In this document: piece by piece, positions 7,572 through 15,247 of the stretch | How the letters are laid out: the number at the start of each line of letters is the position of its first letter | Position numbering within the stretch: the first letter of the stretch is position 1 | Assembly (NCBI GenBank): GCA_017854585.1 | Contig: JAFMHK010000002.1 | Location: 186,001 to 250,000, forward strand | DNA length: 64,000 nt | Direction: 5' to 3' | From: Paracoccaceae bacterium | GTDB lineage: Bacteria > Pseudomonadota > Alphaproteobacteria > Rhodobacterales > Rhodobacteraceae | The notes under the pieces: model-generated | What the model saw: the letters and a program-made list of their open reading frames with translations, nothing else | Database searches by the model: none | What the model was told of the DNA's origin: nothing | Position numbers and translations under genes: made by a program

Positions 7572-9497
7572 TCAGCCGACCAGCGCGTTATCGTCCCGCT
7601 TGACCGCAACCACGGATGACCGCGGCAGGCTGCCGTCGCCATCGGGGAACGGCGCGCCGGGATGCTGGATGCCCACGAACATCGTGCGCCGGTCGCTGGA
7701 CCATGTCAGGCCCGTCACCTCGGACCCGTTCGGCCCGGTCAGGAAACGCACGATCTCACCGGTGACCGGATCGCCCGCCAGCATCTGGTTGTTGCCCATG
7801 CCGGCAAACTCGCCTTCGTTGCTGTCATCGCCATCGGTCTGGATCCAGATGATCCCGGAATTGTCGATCTGCATCCCGTCGGGCGAATTGAACAGGTTGC
7901 CCGCGTTGATGTTCGCGGTGCCCGCATAGGGCGTATCGGCGGCCACGGTGGGGTTGCCCGCCATGACATACAGATCCCATTCAAACGCATCGGACGCGTG
8001 GTTATCGTCCATCGGGCGCCAGCGCACGATCTGGCCATAGTTGTTGGCCTCACGCGGGTTCACGCCATTGACGGTCATCGGATCGCCGCCCGCATTGGTC
8101 CGCACGGCGCCCGCATCGGTCATCACACCCCGACGCGAATTGTTGGTCAGGCAGCAATACGCCTCGACCGCCGTGGGGTTCACGGCGATCCACTCGGGCC
8201 GGTCCATCGTGGTCGCGCCCACCTGGCTTGCGGCCATGCGCGTGAAGATGGCGATCGTCGCGGCGTCCATGCCGGTCGCCTCAGGCGTCAGCGCGACCCA
8301 GCGTCCCGTCATGTCATCGTTGAACACCGCCACCGACAGTGTGCCGTCGCTCAAAAGGGTCGTGGTGTCGCCGCCGGGAACATAGGCCGCGTTTGACAAC
8401 CACCGATACATGAATTCGCCCCGCTCATCATCACCCATATAAACGATGACACGCCCATCGGGCGCCAATGCATAGGCGGCGTTCTCGTGCTTGAACCGGC
8501 CCAACGCGGTGTGCTTGACCGGGACAGACTCCGGGTTGGCCGGGTCGATTTCCACGATATAGCCCGCGCGGTGCGGCTCGTGCGGGGTGGTGCTGACATC
8601 GAATCGCGCATCGAAGCTGTGATAGTTGTAGTCGAACCCGCTTTCGTTGATGCCATAGCGCGCATAACCCGCCGCCACGACCCCGTCGGTCGGCAACGCG
8701 CCGGTGGCCCCGAAGTAGCCGTTGAAGTTCTCTTCGCAGGTCAGGTAGGTGCCCCAAGGCGTGCGGCCCGAGCCACAGTTGTTGAACGTGCCCAGCGATG
8801 CGGTGCCGGTGGGGTCCGCCTCGGTCTGCAGCAGCGCATGCCCGGCAGCCGGTCCCGCGATCTGCATCGGCGTGTTGTGGTCAATACGGCGGTTGAACGG
8901 GCTGTCCACCACGATTTCCCACCCGTTCGCGCCCTCGACAATCTCCATTACCGTGACGCCCTGCAGCAACTGCAACGTCAGGACATCCTCGGCACTGCCC
9001 GGCAGGCCGTCACCGATATGGGGCAGGTTCACGTCGTTATTGGTGTATTCGTGGTTCACCACCAGAATTTCACGGCCACCCACATTGAACAGCTCCATCC
9101 CATCGGTGTTCTCGCCGAACACGCGAGAGGCCGATTCGACCGTCACGCCGGTCACGGGGTCAAACGGGGTCGCGTCGGAGAACAGCGGGTCGCCCCAGCG
9201 GGCCAGCACGTTCCATGAGTACCCATCGGGCACATGGATGGTGCCATCGGTCTGTGCGGCGATCGGCATGAACGCAAATCGCGAAGCCGCATGGCCGTCG
9301 GCCAGCGCGGTCGTGCCCTTCAGCAACCCCGTGCCCATCACTGCCGCGCCCGACCCAACCGCCAGCACACCGCCCATGAAACCCCGGCGCGACAGCGCGC
9401 GTTCGACAACGCGGTCGAAATCCTGCACGTCGGGACGGGGGAAATTCAGCTCGTCCCACGCATCGGCGGACAGCTTCTGATTATCGACATCTTTCAT
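7572..9497 (-). CDS. phoX: PhoX-family alkaline phosphatase (Tat-exported)
   Basis: A 641-residue DUF839/PhoX protein. The N-terminus contains a twin-arginine signal (SRRGFMGG near 37-44, then a hydrophobic stretch ending in ALADG), so it is exported folded to the periplasm, as known for PhoX enzymes that use calcium and iron to release phosphate from esters. Family landmarks include VVNHEYTNND, WGTYLTCEENFNGYFG and MGDDERGEFMYRW. AGGGAG precedes the start. A Pho box at 9586-9603 supports PhoB-dependent induction under phosphate starvation. It is monocistronic. Confidence 0.93.
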   Translation of the reverse strand: MKDVDNQKLSADAWDELNFPRPDVQDFDRVVERALSRRGFMGGVLAVGSGAAVMGTGLLKGTTALADGHAASRFAFMPIAAQTDGTIHVPDGYSWNVLARWGDPLFSDATPFDPVTGVTVESASRVFGENTDGMELFNVGGREILVVNHEYTNNDVNLPHIGDGLPGSAEDVLTLQLLQGVTVMEIVEGANGWEIVVDSPFNRRIDHNTPMQIAGPAAGHALLQTEADPTGTASLGTFNNCGSGRTPWGTYLTCEENFNGYFGATGALPTDGVVAAGYARYGINESGFDYNYHSFDARFDVSTTPHEPHRAGYIVEIDPANPESVPVKHTALGRFKHENAAYALAPDGRVIVYMGDDERGEFMYRWLSNAAYVPGGDTTTLLSDGTLSVAVFNDDMTGRWVALTPEATGMDAATIAIFTRMAASQVGATTMDRPEWIAVNPTAVEAYCCLTNNSRRGVMTDAGAVRTNAGGDPMTVNGVNPREANNYGQIVRWRPMDDNHASDAFEWDLYVMAGNPTVAADTPYAGTANINAGNLFNSPDGMQIDNSGIIWIQTDGDDSNEGEFAGMGNNQMLAGDPVTGEIVRFLTGPNGSEVTGLTWSSDRRTMFVGIQHPGAPFPDGDGSLPRSSVVAVKRDDNALVG

Positions 9498-9585
9498 GTC
9501 AAACTCCCTGGATCAATGAATGAGAGGCAGCCCGCGCAGCACAATCGCCACCGCGAACGCTCTGCCATCCGACTAACAATGATCC

Positions 9586-9603
9586 ATGACAGAGATGCGA
9601 CAG
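9586..9603 (-). promoter_or_regulatory. Pho box upstream of phoX
   Basis: Read on the minus strand the site is CTGTCGC-ATCT-CTGTCAT: two seven-base direct repeats with a four-base spacer, matching the known PhoB recognition pattern (CTGTCAT-N4-CTGTCAT) at 12 of 14 repeat positions. It lies 88 bases before the phoX start codon. Confidence 0.75.
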
Positions 9604-9645
9604 GCCCGGCGCAAAAACGGCCCCCGCGCATGGCCTGCGTGCGCT

Positions 9646-10935
9646 TCAGCCCGCGCTTTGCAGACCCATGACCGGCGCGCTTGCGGCCAAGGCCGCGCGC
9701 CGGGTCAGAACCGCGCGGCGCGCCTCCTCGGCAAGGCCAAGTTTCAGCAGCACATTCAGCCACGTGAACTCCAGCAGATCGCGCTGTGCCCGGCTGCCAC
9801 CTACCCGCGCATGGTCCGCCATCGCTGGTGTCAGGCTGTCCAGCGCCGCCGCCCAATCCTGCCGGGCAATAGCACCCCACGCCGCCGCCACAGGACGCAC
9901 CAGATCGGCGGCAAACCCGTTGGAGCACGTGATATATGCTGCAAGCCGGTCACCGTTTCCGGCCATCGCATGGGCCAGTGCCGCATGCATATCGGCAAAG
10001 CTCTGGCCCGTCGCGGGGAACGTCCGGGCCGCATAATCGCTCAACGCCTGCCACCGTTCGGGGGCGACATGCACACCGGCGATCTCGGCCCGGTAAAGCA
10101 GCGCCGCAGTATCTGTCAGCACATTGATCGGCAGGCTGTGCGACGCACCGGGTGCAATCGCGCCATCCAGCAAGGACCACATGCTTTCGCTGTCCCCAAG
10201 GCTCAGGGCCCAAAGCGCCTCGTGCCATTTCAGATGGCCATGCAGCAGGGCGCGGCTGTCATAGCCGGAAATCCAATCGGCCAAATAGGCCAATCCTTCC
10301 GTGGCATGACCATGCTCGTACAGGGCATGCGCCTTGAAATGCGCCGCATTGGCGTTCGCGTTGTTCAGGGTCAGCGACCGTTCCATCATCGCCAGCGCCG
10401 GGTCAATCTGGCCCGTCTCGCACAGCGCCTGACCATGGACAGACAACAACCACCAGTCATCACCGTAATGCGGCAATAGCTGCGCGGTATAGGCCAGTTG
10501 CTCGGCCTCGCGGCCGGGATGCCCGGAAAACCCGATCAGGCCAAAGATATTTGTGCAAACATGCGCCACCAGAACATCGCGCGGGTGGTCTGCCAGATGC
10601 GCACGGACCATGGCGCGCGTCTCGACCGGACGCCCTGACAAAAGCATGGCGAATACCGCTATGTGTGCCGCCTCGCGCGGGGTAACGCCCCGCTCCAATT
10701 CCGCCGCCTTGCCGATCGCCGCCTTCGCGCCGACCATGTCGCCGGCATACATCGCGGCCCGCGCGGCCCCGACATGGCCCAGCGCAAAATCCGGGTCGGC
10801 GGCAACGGCGGCGACAAATGCATCTCCGGCCCCGTGGGTCGCGGCAAGGATGTGATCAACCCCCGCAACATAGCGATCCCGGGCCGCAGGACTGGACGTG
10901 CTCAGAACGTTCCCATAGCGGTCAACAAGGGGCAT
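9646..10935 (-). CDS. Tetratricopeptide-repeat protein (TTC38-like)
   Basis: A 429-residue, alanine-rich, all-helical protein with repeated antiparallel helix pairs across its length (for example residues about 35-80, 155-200 and 205-245), as in the TTC38-type TPR family. No signal peptide or membrane segment is seen, so it is probably cytoplasmic. The family has no settled function; TPRs usually mediate protein contacts. It ends 148 bases before phoX on the same strand, and the phoX Pho box lies between them, so the two are likely separate units. Confidence 0.8.
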   Translation of the reverse strand: MPLVDRYGNVLSTSSPAARDRYVAGVDHILAATHGAGDAFVAAVAADPDFALGHVGAARAAMYAGDMVGAKAAIGKAAELERGVTPREAAHIAVFAMLLSGRPVETRAMVRAHLADHPRDVLVAHVCTNIFGLIGFSGHPGREAEQLAYTAQLLPHYGDDWWLLSVHGQALCETGQIDPALAMMERSLTLNNANANAAHFKAHALYEHGHATEGLAYLADWISGYDSRALLHGHLKWHEALWALSLGDSESMWSLLDGAIAPGASHSLPINVLTDTAALLYRAEIAGVHVAPERWQALSDYAARTFPATGQSFADMHAALAHAMAGNGDRLAAYITCSNGFAADLVRPVAAAWGAIARQDWAAALDSLTPAMADHARVGGSRAQRDLLEFTWLNVLLKLGLAEEARRAVLTRRAALAASAPVMGLQSAG

Positions 10936-11090
10936 GGCGGGGTCTCCGTTTTGTGGAACTTACCGCAGCAGGCGGCGTTTTCCCACGCCGGTCAAATCCT
11001 AATTGCCAACAGCCGATCCGCGTATGCATCGATTGTGCATGGGATGTACATCAGATGTGTATCCCCCGAAACGCTGCGCAATCCGGGTCG

Positions 11091-12080
11091 TTAACGCACC
11101 TTCAGCACGATCTTTCCGATGTGGTCACTGCTTTCCAGCCGGGTATGTGCGGCCCCCGCATCTGCCAGTTCAAAGACACTGTCCATCACCGGGGCAACAC
11201 GACCCGAATCCAGCAAAGGCCACACGTTTTCAAGCAGTTGCGCCGCAATCTCGGCCTTGGCTTGGTCGCTTTGCGGGCGCAGCGTCGATCCCGTGATCGT
11301 CAACCGCCGCACCATCATCTCGGCAAAGTTCAACTCGACCTTCGGGCCTTGCAGGAAGGCGATCTGCACCAACCGCCCATCATTCGCCAATGCCTTGATG
11401 TTGCGTGGCAAATAGCTTCCGCCAACCATATCGAGGATCAGGTCCGCGCCGCCCTCCGCGCGCAAGACCTCCACGAAATCCGCATCCCGATAGTTGATCG
11501 CACGCTCGGCCCCCAGCCGTTCGCAGGCCGCGCATTTCTCGTCATTGCCCGCAGTGGTGAAAACCCTTGCACCCCAATGGTTTGCCAATTGAACGGCGGT
11601 CGTTCCGATGCCACTCGATCCGCCATGAACCAAGAACCGTTCACCCGCCTTTAACTTTCCGCGCATAAAGACATTGGTCCAGACGGTGAAGAACGTCTCA
11701 CACAACGCGGCGGCCTGATCGAATGTCATGCCGCCCGGTATCCGCAGCGCATGATCTTGATGGGTCAGCGCGTATTCGGCGTATCCACCGCCGGGAAGCA
11801 GGGCGCACACCGCGTCGCCCACCTGCCAGCGTCTGACATCGGGGCCCACTGCGGCAACGGTGCCCGCCGCCTCCAGACCCGGCAAATCGCTTGCGCCGGG
11901 CGGTGGTGCGTAATTGCCCGCGCGTTGCAAGGCATCCGGCCGATTGACGCCGGCATGATCGACGGCGATCAGAATCTGCCCCGCGCCGGGCACGGGAATC
12001 GGCCGCTCGGTCAGACGCAAGACCTCGGGGCCTCCGGGTTCGCTGATCTCGATGGCGCGCATCACGGAGGGGAGGTGCAT
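11091..12080 (-). CDS. Zinc-independent NAD(P)H:quinone oxidoreductase (MDR family)
   Basis: A 329-residue medium-chain reductase. The N-terminal GroES-like domain (1-125) carries the NRPDALQRAGNYAPPPG signature of the quinone reductase/PIG3 branch. The Rossmann domain has the NADP-binding HGGSSGIGTTAVQLA (about 152-166). The catalytic-zinc cysteine and histidine of alcohol dehydrogenases are absent, as expected for this branch. It should reduce quinones or enones with NADPH. It follows coq9 by 12 bases, hinting at a role around ubiquinone or redox stress. The start at 12080 has GGAAG upstream; an in-frame ATG at 12062 (MRAIEI) is the alternative. Confidence 0.92.
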   Translation of the reverse strand: MHLPSVMRAIEISEPGGPEVLRLTERPIPVPGAGQILIAVDHAGVNRPDALQRAGNYAPPPGASDLPGLEAAGTVAAVGPDVRRWQVGDAVCALLPGGGYAEYALTHQDHALRIPGGMTFDQAAALCETFFTVWTNVFMRGKLKAGERFLVHGGSSGIGTTAVQLANHWGARVFTTAGNDEKCAACERLGAERAINYRDADFVEVLRAEGGADLILDMVGGSYLPRNIKALANDGRLVQIAFLQGPKVELNFAEMMVRRLTITGSTLRPQSDQAKAEIAAQLLENVWPLLDSGRVAPVMDSVFELADAGAAHTRLESSDHIGKIVLKVR

Positions 12081-12092
12081 GGTCAGGCTTCC

Positions 12093-12782
12093 TTAGCTGT
12101 CCGGCGCGTTCCAACGCCCCGGCATGTCGGTTCGCGTCATTCTGACAGGTGCCTTGATCCGGCTCAACAGCCAGTTTGGCCCGGCTAGAAACGGCTGCAA
12201 CGCCTTGTTTTCATTGACCGCTTTCTTGACCTTTTCAAAGGCCATCACATTGTCGATCCGACGATCCAGAAAGGCCCATGTTGCCGCATGATCAACCGAT
12301 TGATCGCCCAGCCAATACAACACCGTGGACCCGTAAACCCCCGACAAGGTGGCCCGTTTCGTGTACCAGTTCACATCTTCCGAAGGGTCGCCAAGTGCAT
12401 CCCAGATCGCATCACAGGTGCCCCAGATCGCCTTGGCCCCATCCGCCGCATACATCGGCAGCGCAAACAGGGTGGTGCCCCGGCGCACGGCCTCCTTGTG
12501 GTCATCCACCAGTTCCAGCCTCAGGCGAACGGCCCGCGCAATCCGGTCGCGGAACCGCAATGCGCCAAGGTCCTCGGCCTTCAACCGCGCGACCATTTCG
12601 GCATCGCCCCGCCGATGAAACGCCAGCGCCAGATCCACCGCACCGCGCGGGAACGTCGCTTGCGCCAAGGCCTCGTCAACCTCTGCATCCGCGATCGCCG
12701 CCTTGAAACTGGCCTCGGACCAGCCGTCAAACGGCACGTGCATCAGGGCCGCATCGATAAGTTTCTCGGTCATCTCGGGCAT
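12093..12782 (-). CDS. coq9: COQ9 family protein
   Basis: A 229-residue homologue of COQ9, a lipid-binding protein that assists ubiquinone biosynthesis by presenting substrate to the COQ7 hydroxylase. The N-terminal half resembles a TetR-type helical bundle. The C-terminal conserved core includes DDHKEAVRRG, the WYTKRATLSGVYGSTVLYWLGD segment (about 138-159), and a final helix that in COQ9 contacts membranes. It is the first gene of a two-gene unit with a quinone oxidoreductase and is divergent from rpsU. Confidence 0.92.
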   Translation of the reverse strand: MPEMTEKLIDAALMHVPFDGWSEASFKAAIADAEVDEALAQATFPRGAVDLALAFHRRGDAEMVARLKAEDLGALRFRDRIARAVRLRLELVDDHKEAVRRGTTLFALPMYAADGAKAIWGTCDAIWDALGDPSEDVNWYTKRATLSGVYGSTVLYWLGDQSVDHAATWAFLDRRIDNVMAFEKVKKAVNENKALQPFLAGPNWLLSRIKAPVRMTRTDMPGRWNAPDS

Positions 12783-12807
12783 CGGAACCTCCGGTCATTT
12801 CGTGCGC

Positions 12808-12836
12808 TAGACAAGGTAGCGGGCCTTTGCTATACG
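12808..12836 (+). promoter_or_regulatory. Sigma-70-type promoter of rpsU
   Basis: TAGACA (12808-12813, five of six to TTGACA), a 17-base spacer, and TATACG (12831-12836, four of six to TATAAT) lie about 50 bases before the rpsU start, in the gap between divergent coq9 and rpsU. Confidence 0.6.
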
Positions 12837-12888
12837 GCCACCTCCTGCATTATCATGCAACTCTAACTTAGGAAGGTGGTGACACCAC

Positions 12889-13095
12889 ATGCAGGTCAGT
12901 GTTCGCGACAACAATGTCGATCAGGCGCTTCGTGCCCTGAAGAAAAAGCTGCAGCGCGAAGGCGTTTTTCGTGAAATGAAGCTTAAGCAACATTACGAAA
13001 AGCCGTCCGTGAAAAAAGCACGCGAGAAAGCCGAAGCAATTCGCCGGGCTCGCAAGCTGGCGCGGAAGAAAGCGCAGCGCGAAGGGGGCATGTAG
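12889..13095 (+). CDS. rpsU: 30S ribosomal protein S21
   Basis: A 68-residue basic protein with the S21 hallmarks: [20 protein letters not shown], the KKHYEKPS-type segment ([14 protein letters not shown]), and a lysine/arginine-rich tail. S21 binds the 30S platform and helps initiation. AGGTGG precedes the start. A convincing promoter lies upstream and a strong terminator downstream, so it is a single-gene unit. Confidence 0.98.
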   Translation: MQVSVRDNNVDQALRALKKKLQREGVFREMKLKQHYEKPSVKKAREKAEAIRRARKLARKKAQREGGM

Positions 13096-13128
13096 CCCTT
13101 TCGACACCGCGATCCGAAGAATAAGAGC

Positions 13129-13158
13129 AACCCCCGTGCCTTGGCCCGGGGGTTTTTC
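13129..13158 (+). terminator. Intrinsic terminator of rpsU
   Basis: AACCCCCG (13129-13136) pairs with CGGGGGTT (13147-13154), followed by TTTCTT. It sits 34 bases after the rpsU stop and just beyond the stop of the convergent lipoprotein gene. Confidence 0.9.
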
Positions 13159-13169
13159 TTTGTGTGCTG

Positions 13170-13826
13170 CTAGTCGGCGGCCAACTCTGCGCTGATCTGC
13201 TGCGAATACGCGGCGCGGGCCTGCGCTTGCAGCAGTTCCAGATTGTCGTCGCTGTCATCGTCATAGACCCGCGTGGTTCGGACGCCGGGAATATTTTCGA
13301 ACTGCGCCATCATGCGCGCGGGGAACCACCCTTGGGATACGGCCTCGAAACCCGGTGTCTGCGCCAGAATGGTCGAAATCGAGCGCGAGCATTGTGCCCG
13401 CGGGACAGGGCCGGCCTGCTGAACCGCCGTTGCAAGCTGCGCGGCAACGTCGGGTGTCACGTCCACCTCCTGCACCACGACGTGGTAGGACTCGCGCGCA
13501 TGGTAATCCATGTAGTAACCGAACAATTGCGGCTGCATCCCGTACAGAACGTCATTGCGTTCCGGCACGCTGGGGTGATGCCAACTTCCCGCCGGATCAA
13601 AGACAAGGCGCTGTGCCCCGTCGATCACCAATGCCGAATGTCCGCCCGATCCGTTGCTATTGCTGATCATGGTCAACAAGGTGACGGTCGCCGCGCCGGG
13701 TTGCACCGGCGGCAGATAGGCCGCCCGCTGCACCACGTCGTCAGGCGCATAGACCGAGTCGGCCACACAAGCCGTCAGGCCGACACACAGCGTCAGCGCC
13801 GTCGCCAAACGGACAAGCAGGCTCAT
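13170..13826 (-). CDS. Predicted lipoprotein with HSAL-type domain
   Basis: A 218-residue protein beginning with a lipoprotein signal: a hydrophobic core then LTAC, so Cys20 should be lipidated and the protein anchored in the periplasm. The body contains GHSALVIDG (about 61-69), LVFDPAGSWHH and, later, AQCSRSIS (about 144-151). The order His ... Cys is reminiscent of circularly permuted NlpC/P60-like folds, but this is only a suggestion. Its ATG overlaps the stop of the aa3 oxidase subunit IV gene (ATGA, 13823-13826), so it is translationally coupled to it. Function unknown. Confidence 0.78.
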   Translation of the reverse strand: MSLLVRLATALTLCVGLTACVADSVYAPDDVVQRAAYLPPVQPGAATVTLLTMISNSNGSGGHSALVIDGAQRLVFDPAGSWHHPSVPERNDVLYGMQPQLFGYYMDYHARESYHVVVQEVDVTPDVAAQLATAVQQAGPVPRAQCSRSISTILAQTPGFEAVSQGWFPARMMAQFENIPGVRTTRVYDDDSDDNLELLQAQARAAYSQQISAELAAD

Positions 13827-13963
13827 CTGGCGAAAAGAGCTAGAAAGATCACGACGCCGATGCTGAACAAGGCAATGCGCACCGACCAGCGGATAAAGCC
13901 GTTGAAGGTGTCTTCCTGGGTGGTGATGTCCATATCACCATGCTTGTGGTCGTGCTCGGCCAT
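13823..13963 (-). CDS. aa3-type cytochrome c oxidase subunit IV
   Basis: A 46-residue protein found by translating the minus strand upstream of the lipoprotein. It starts MAEHDHKHGDMDITTQEDTF, then NGFIRW, then one transmembrane helix (about 25-45). This matches the small bacterial aa3-oxidase subunit IV of Rhodobacterales. In solved oxidases this subunit packs against the core; its loss has little effect. GGAGCG lies six bases before the ATG. Its TGA overlaps the next gene's ATG. Confidence 0.9.
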   Translation of the reverse strand: MAEHDHKHGDMDITTQEDTFNGFIRWSVRIALFSIGVVIFLALFAR

Positions 13964-14045
13964 CTGTTCGCTCCGATAAAGAAATGTCTGCTGATGGCCA
14001 ATTACCGGATTCTGCCGCCGCTGTCAGCCCCATCTGCCACGCGCG

Positions 14046-14222
14046 TTAGCGCCGCAGCCCCTTCACCCCGCCAACATGATCGCCAGCCAAGGCGCACAGG
14101 CTGCCGTCCGGTTCGCGCAGCCCCGGAATTGTCACGTTCCATTGTGCGTAACCCTTGGCTGGCGGGATCAGAATATACGCCCCACCACGCCCCCCCAAAC
14201 GGGTTCTTGTGTGGCGTGTCAC
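14046..14222 (-). CDS. Possible 58-residue protein of unknown function
   Basis: A GTG start at 14222 lies two bases after the stop of the metallo-hydrolase gene on the same strand. The frame runs 58 codons to TAA at 14046 and reads like a globular fragment (GGAYILIPPAKGYAQWNVTI, then GLREPDGSLCALAGDHVGG). There is no clear ribosome site and I recognise no family. It could be a coupled small gene, a frame-shifted tail of something lost, or chance. Low confidence. Confidence 0.35.
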   Translation of the reverse strand: MTRHTRTRLGGRGGAYILIPPAKGYAQWNVTIPGLREPDGSLCALAGDHVGGVKGLRR

Positions 14223-14224
14223 CG

Positions 14225-15247
14225 TCAGGTCAGGCGCCACAGATAGGCCCCATCGGCATCGACGTCGCGCGCGACCTCCCCCAGTGCGAGAAGGTGGTTG
14301 AGGTGGCCAACCGCCTCCACAAGGGCCAGCCCATAGGTACCCTCGTCGATCTGGCGCTTGTAGAGCGGCGCGAAGCAATCCGAGGCGATGCGCGGTGCCA
14401 CGGCCAGATGCGCCCGCAATCGCGCCAATGCGCCATGGTGATTGTTGATCTTCTGACGCAGCCTGTGGGGCAGACCGGTAAATGGCAGCTTGTGGCCGGG
14501 CAGCACCAGTTGGTCATCCGTTGCATGCGGCAAGAACGCCTCGCAACTCTCCAGCCAATCGGCGACAGGATCGGCATCGGGTTCGGTCGCGTAGACGCCA
14601 AGGTTGGGCGATATCCCGGGCAGCAACTGATCCGCGCCGATAATCAGGGCATCGTCCCGGCACCACAGCGTTGCCTGTTCGGGCGCATGGCCATGGCCGA
14701 TCCGGACATCCCATGTGCGTCCCCCGATATGAAGAACGTCGCCTCCCTTGATCCGCGCATAGCCAAGCGGCAGCGGCGCGACGGTGTCGGCAAAGTTGAA
14801 CGGGCGTTCATTGGCGCGCTTGGCCAGCAACACGGGGTCCATCCCGCCGCGCCGCCAGAATTGCAGGGTCTCGGGGGTTGGCCGGTCTTGCTTGTCCAGC
14901 ACCAGCATCCGCGCCATCAGCCAAGCGGTGCGCGTCATGATCAACTGTGCACCTAGTTCGATGAACATGCCCGCGAGGCCGACATGGTCAGGGTGATGAT
15001 GCGTGACCAGCACCCGTTTGACGGGTGCACCCTCCAAAGGCCCCACCTGCAGATCGGCCCAAAGCCCCCGGATGCGGCGGGTACTCCACCCCGTATCCAC
15101 GACCGTCCAGCCATCATCGTCCCGCAGGGCGTAGACATTCACATGGTCCAACGCCATTGGCAGCGGAAGGCGCATCCAGAGGACGCCGGGGGCCACCTCG
15201 GTCGCTTCTCCCGGTGCGGGCGGCGTTTCGAACGGAAAGCGGATCAC
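14225..15247 (-). CDS. MBL-fold metallo-hydrolase
   Basis: A 340-residue metallo-beta-lactamase-fold hydrolase. The metal motif HHHPDHVG is at about 83-90; further ligands are His in the GHGHAPEQ segment, Asp in IIGADQLLP and His in LPGHKLPF. Family members hydrolyse thioesters, lactones or similar; the C-terminal helical extension (about 255-340) is as in the MBL group near acyl-CoA enzymes. Its ATG overlaps the stop of the upstream acyl-CoA dehydrogenase (ATGA, 15244-15247), so a thioester or other acyl-CoA by-product substrate is a reasonable inference. Confidence 0.9.
   Translation of the reverse strand: MIRFPFETPPAPGEATEVAPGVLWMRLPLPMALDHVNVYALRDDDGWTVVDTGWSTRRIRGLWADLQVGPLEGAPVKRVLVTHHHPDHVGLAGMFIELGAQLIMTRTAWLMARMLVLDKQDRPTPETLQFWRRGGMDPVLLAKRANERPFNFADTVAPLPLGYARIKGGDVLHIGGRTWDVRIGHGHAPEQATLWCRDDALIIGADQLLPGISPNLGVYATEPDADPVADWLESCEAFLPHATDDQLVLPGHKLPFTGLPHRLRQKINNHHGALARLRAHLAVAPRIASDCFAPLYKRQIDEGTYGLALVEAVGHLNHLLALGEVARDVDADGAYLWRLT

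Noticed and set aside
14046-14378. 110-codon form of the small frame after the metallo-hydrolase
   Set aside because: Its first half overlaps the 3' end of the metallo-hydrolase gene. Only the 58-codon part from the GTG at 14222 is kept, at low confidence.
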